A DNA stretch of 64,000 nt from Edaphobacter lichenicola (lineage in GTDB: Bacteria > Acidobacteriota > Terriglobia > Terriglobales > Acidobacteriaceae), in NCBI RefSeq assembly GCF_014201315.1, contig NZ_JACHDY010000007.1, positions 62,001-126,000 of the forward strand, in the 5' to 3' direction. Positions 62,522 through 64,000 of this stretch are shown in pieces. How positions within the stretch are numbered: position 1 is the stretch's first letter; each line of letters opens with the position of its first letter. The position numbers and the translations under genes are program-made. A model generated the notes under the pieces. The model saw nothing but the letters and a program-made list of their open reading frames with translations. It had not been told where the DNA came from and made no database searches.

Positions 62522-63400
62522 ATGGCTCACGCAGTGATCAAGCTCGAAGAAGATAACTTTTCCATTCCCGAAGGTTATGGCCGACATGCCAAGGGCTACT
62601 CGCGAGTCTCATTTATCGACCATTCGACCTCTGCGGCAGCCGTCCACATGGCCCATCAAATCGTCCAACTCGAACCCGGAGGCTATCTCGAGCAGTGCGT
62701 GCTCGCCTATGAGAAAAGCCTTTACGTTCTGGAAGGTGAGATGGACTTGATGATGGATGGCCGCAGCTACCGCATGGGACCGGGCGATTACGCCCTGATT
62801 CTAGTGGGCTCGGCACATGCGTTGAGATCAAGCAGCGGCACGCGCGCGCGCTGGATGGAGATGATTGCTCCACAGCCTCTGGCCAAGGCCGTAGGGCAGG
62901 ATACCTTTTTCGTTGACGACTTCGATTGGCCTAAGAAGATTGAGCGCTTCGATAAAGGGGACGCTCGCACCCGTTTTGTAGGACACTTTGAAGATGCTCA
63001 GCTGCCACCGCCCGGCAACCTGCAGATGGACGGATACACCGGAGACGGTGCGCGCCTGATCAGCCAGAAGATGATGGTCGATCGCAACTTTGGATCGGCC
63101 CACATGACGATGTTCGTCGTGGAATTTGCGGAAGGCGGCGGTGGTTCACACCACACACATCCCTTCGAGGAGTCTTACTACTTTGTTTCGGGCATGGCCG
63201 ACTGTGAATTTGAAGGCAAGAAGTACATCGTAGAGCCCGGAACGTTATGTTGGACCGGAGTCGGTGCGAAGCATGCAATCTACACGCGAGGATCTGAACC
63301 ACTCCGGTTCATTGAGACGCAGACGCCTCAACCTCCAGCGCGCCAGGCCTTCCGGTTCGATTCTGAGTGGCGCAAAATGCGTGAAAGATATCCGGACTGA
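62522..63400 (+). CDS. Bicupin protein, ureidoglycine aminohydrolase (AllE)-like
   Basis: A 292-residue two-cupin cytoplasmic protein from ATG 62522 (GGGAG 5 nt upstream). Cupin 1 (about 45-125) has LEPGGYLEQCVLAYEKSLYVLEGE and lacks the metal-binding HxH. Cupin 2 (about 185-275) has GGGGSHHTHPFEESYYFVSG and a later His in GVGAKHAIY, a complete H-x-H-x(n)-E...H metal site. This layout, degenerate first and metal-binding second cupin, matches (S)-ureidoglycine aminohydrolase. No other allantoin gene is nearby, so an amino- or ureido-acid hydrolase acting on the cluster substrate is a fair alternative. It is the last gene of the rightward set. Confidence 0.8.
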   Translation: MAHAVIKLEEDNFSIPEGYGRHAKGYSRVSFIDHSTSAAAVHMAHQIVQLEPGGYLEQCVLAYEKSLYVLEGEMDLMMDGRSYRMGPGDYALILVGSAHALRSSSGTRARWMEMIAPQPLAKAVGQDTFFVDDFDWPKKIERFDKGDARTRFVGHFEDAQLPPPGNLQMDGYTGDGARLISQKMMVDRNFGSAHMTMFVVEFAEGGGGSHHTHPFEESYYFVSGMADCEFEGKKYIVEPGTLCWTGVGAKHAIYTRGSEPLRFIETQTPQPPARQAFRFDSEWRKMRERYPD

Positions 63401-63404
63401 CAGG

Positions 63405-63424
63405 TGCGGATCGAGTGATCCGCA
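63405..63424. terminator. Short hairpin between convergent genes
   Basis: TGCGGATC (63405-63412) and GATCCGCA (63417-63424) pair perfectly around GAGT. It lies 5 bp after the bicupin stop and before the 3' end of the minus-strand gene. No T run follows, so termination is uncertain; a similar GCGGAT/ATCCGC hairpin is at 10476-10492. Confidence 0.45.
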
Positions 63425-63492
63425 ATAAGAAACAGTGATGAGCCTGGCAAGCGAGACCAGACCCATCATTGAGGAGCGTCAAGTCGCTGAGC

Positions 63493-64000
63493 TCAGGCCG
63501 TCGGGCTCTCCAGTATCTGAGCCAGCGCATGCAGCCGCCTGGCGTCCTCCGGATTCTTTGCGTCCGATGCGCTCGTTTCCACAGACGCCGCCATCCCATG
63601 CAACTTTGCCAGATCCTTCTTGCCAAGGTGCGACCTCTGCGTCCGCACAATCGCCTTATTCAAATCAGCAATCCGCGCTGACGACAGTGCCTGCGAGCGC
63701 CCCAGCTGATCGAGATATGCTCGCGCCACTGTCAGTTGAGACGGCCACGCAACCTTCTGCTGGTTCTGCACGTTCAACTCGCTGACCTTCACAAGACTGG
63801 CCGCATCAATCTCATTCTGTGTCAGAAATTTGCTTGGCACCAGCTTGAACACATCGAGGCCGCGCGCAATCTCCGATCCATAAATGTAGCCGTTGTACCA
63901 GTACGCAGACCAGTCTCCCCCCAGGACCAACGCCTTGGCATCGACGGGCCCGCGATCGAAGTAAGCGATCTCGTACGGATGCGCCGCGTCCGTAAAGTCC
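63493..64000 (-). CDS. LVIVD-repeat beta-propeller protein, C-terminal part only
   Basis: The minus-strand frame is open from the right window edge to its stop at 63493. The visible 168 codons or so begin with DFTDAAHPYEIAYFDRGPV and continue GGDWSAYWYNGYIYGSEIARGLDVFKL, the last blade and closing strand of an LVIVD-repeat (choice-of-anchor type) propeller protein. A helical tail follows (AWPSQLTVARAYLDQLGR). Such proteins are exported and of unknown function; the N-terminus with any signal peptide is outside the window. It is convergent with the bicupin gene. Confidence 0.75.
   Translation of the reverse strand, partial: DFTDAAHPYEIAYFDRGPVDAKALVLGGDWSAYWYNGYIYGSEIARGLDVFKLVPSKFLTQNEIDAASLVKVSELNVQNQQKVAWPSQLTVARAYLDQLGRSQALSSARIADLNKAIVRTQRSHLGKKDLAKLHGMAASVETSASDAKNPEDARRLHALAQILESPTA

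Overview
The window looks like a chromosome segment of an acidobacterium of the Terriglobia/Acidobacteriaceae type (Granulicella, Edaphobacter or Terriglobus relatives). This is an inference from gene content: four very large outer-membrane beta-barrel receptors, three of the Oar type and one with a plug domain, all starting with a carboxypeptidase-regulatory-like domain; a CadC-type regulator fused to TolB-like and TPR parts; several Tat-exported enzymes; and GC-rich coding DNA. No rRNA, tRNA, CRISPR array, transposase or phage gene was seen.

Layout. 1-5213: histidine-utilisation operon hutU(partial)-hutI-hutF-M20 amidohydrolase, each junction overlapping by 4 bp, with an ArgE-like enzyme in the place expected for an N-formylglutamate deformylase. 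5274-10392: exported GH125 and GH92 mannosidases (divergent) and a GH18 enzyme, together suggesting removal of high-mannose N-glycans or fungal mannoprotein. 10494-17278: a tetR-RND-adaptor-outer membrane factor efflux operon. 17494-20064: a Tat-exported sugar isomerase/epimerase-like protein and a MocR regulator. 20065-21485: a mostly non-coding stretch full of inverted repeats around a small CCCH-motif protein, followed by a STAS/pseudo-receiver fusion.

22173-28378 holds an Oar-like receptor and three exported proteins of unknown function, interspersed with dispersed and tandem repeats. 28368-35459: CadC-like regulator, another Oar-like receptor and an MFS carboxylate-type transporter. 35540-44819: an OmpR-type two-component system followed by a beta-propeller protein and a second RND efflux operon. 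45001-53152: a plug-containing TonB receptor, a gene remnant, an alpha/beta hydrolase and a further Oar-like receptor. 53333-63400: a catabolic cluster (aldehyde dehydrogenase, FadR-type regulator, beta-hydroxyacid dehydrogenase, 2-oxoacid dehydrogenase E1alpha/E1beta, M24 hydrolase, E2, DctA-type transporter, bicupin) that matches no pathway I recognise. 63493-64000: partial LVIVD-repeat protein running off the right edge.

Two regulatory circuits can be read from the DNA. First, a PmrA-box-like direct repeat (YTTAAK-N5-YTTAAK, 11-bp period) occurs upstream of the response regulator gene, before the propeller/efflux operon, in the two divergent intergenic regions at 25.1 and 26.7 kb, and upstream of the 45-kb TonB receptor. 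Together these sites outline a regulon for the local two-component system. Second, TTGGTATAACCAA operators of FadR type lie twice upstream of the GntR gene, with degenerate copies in the receptor/aldehyde dehydrogenase divergent promoter, linking the receptor and the catabolic cluster.
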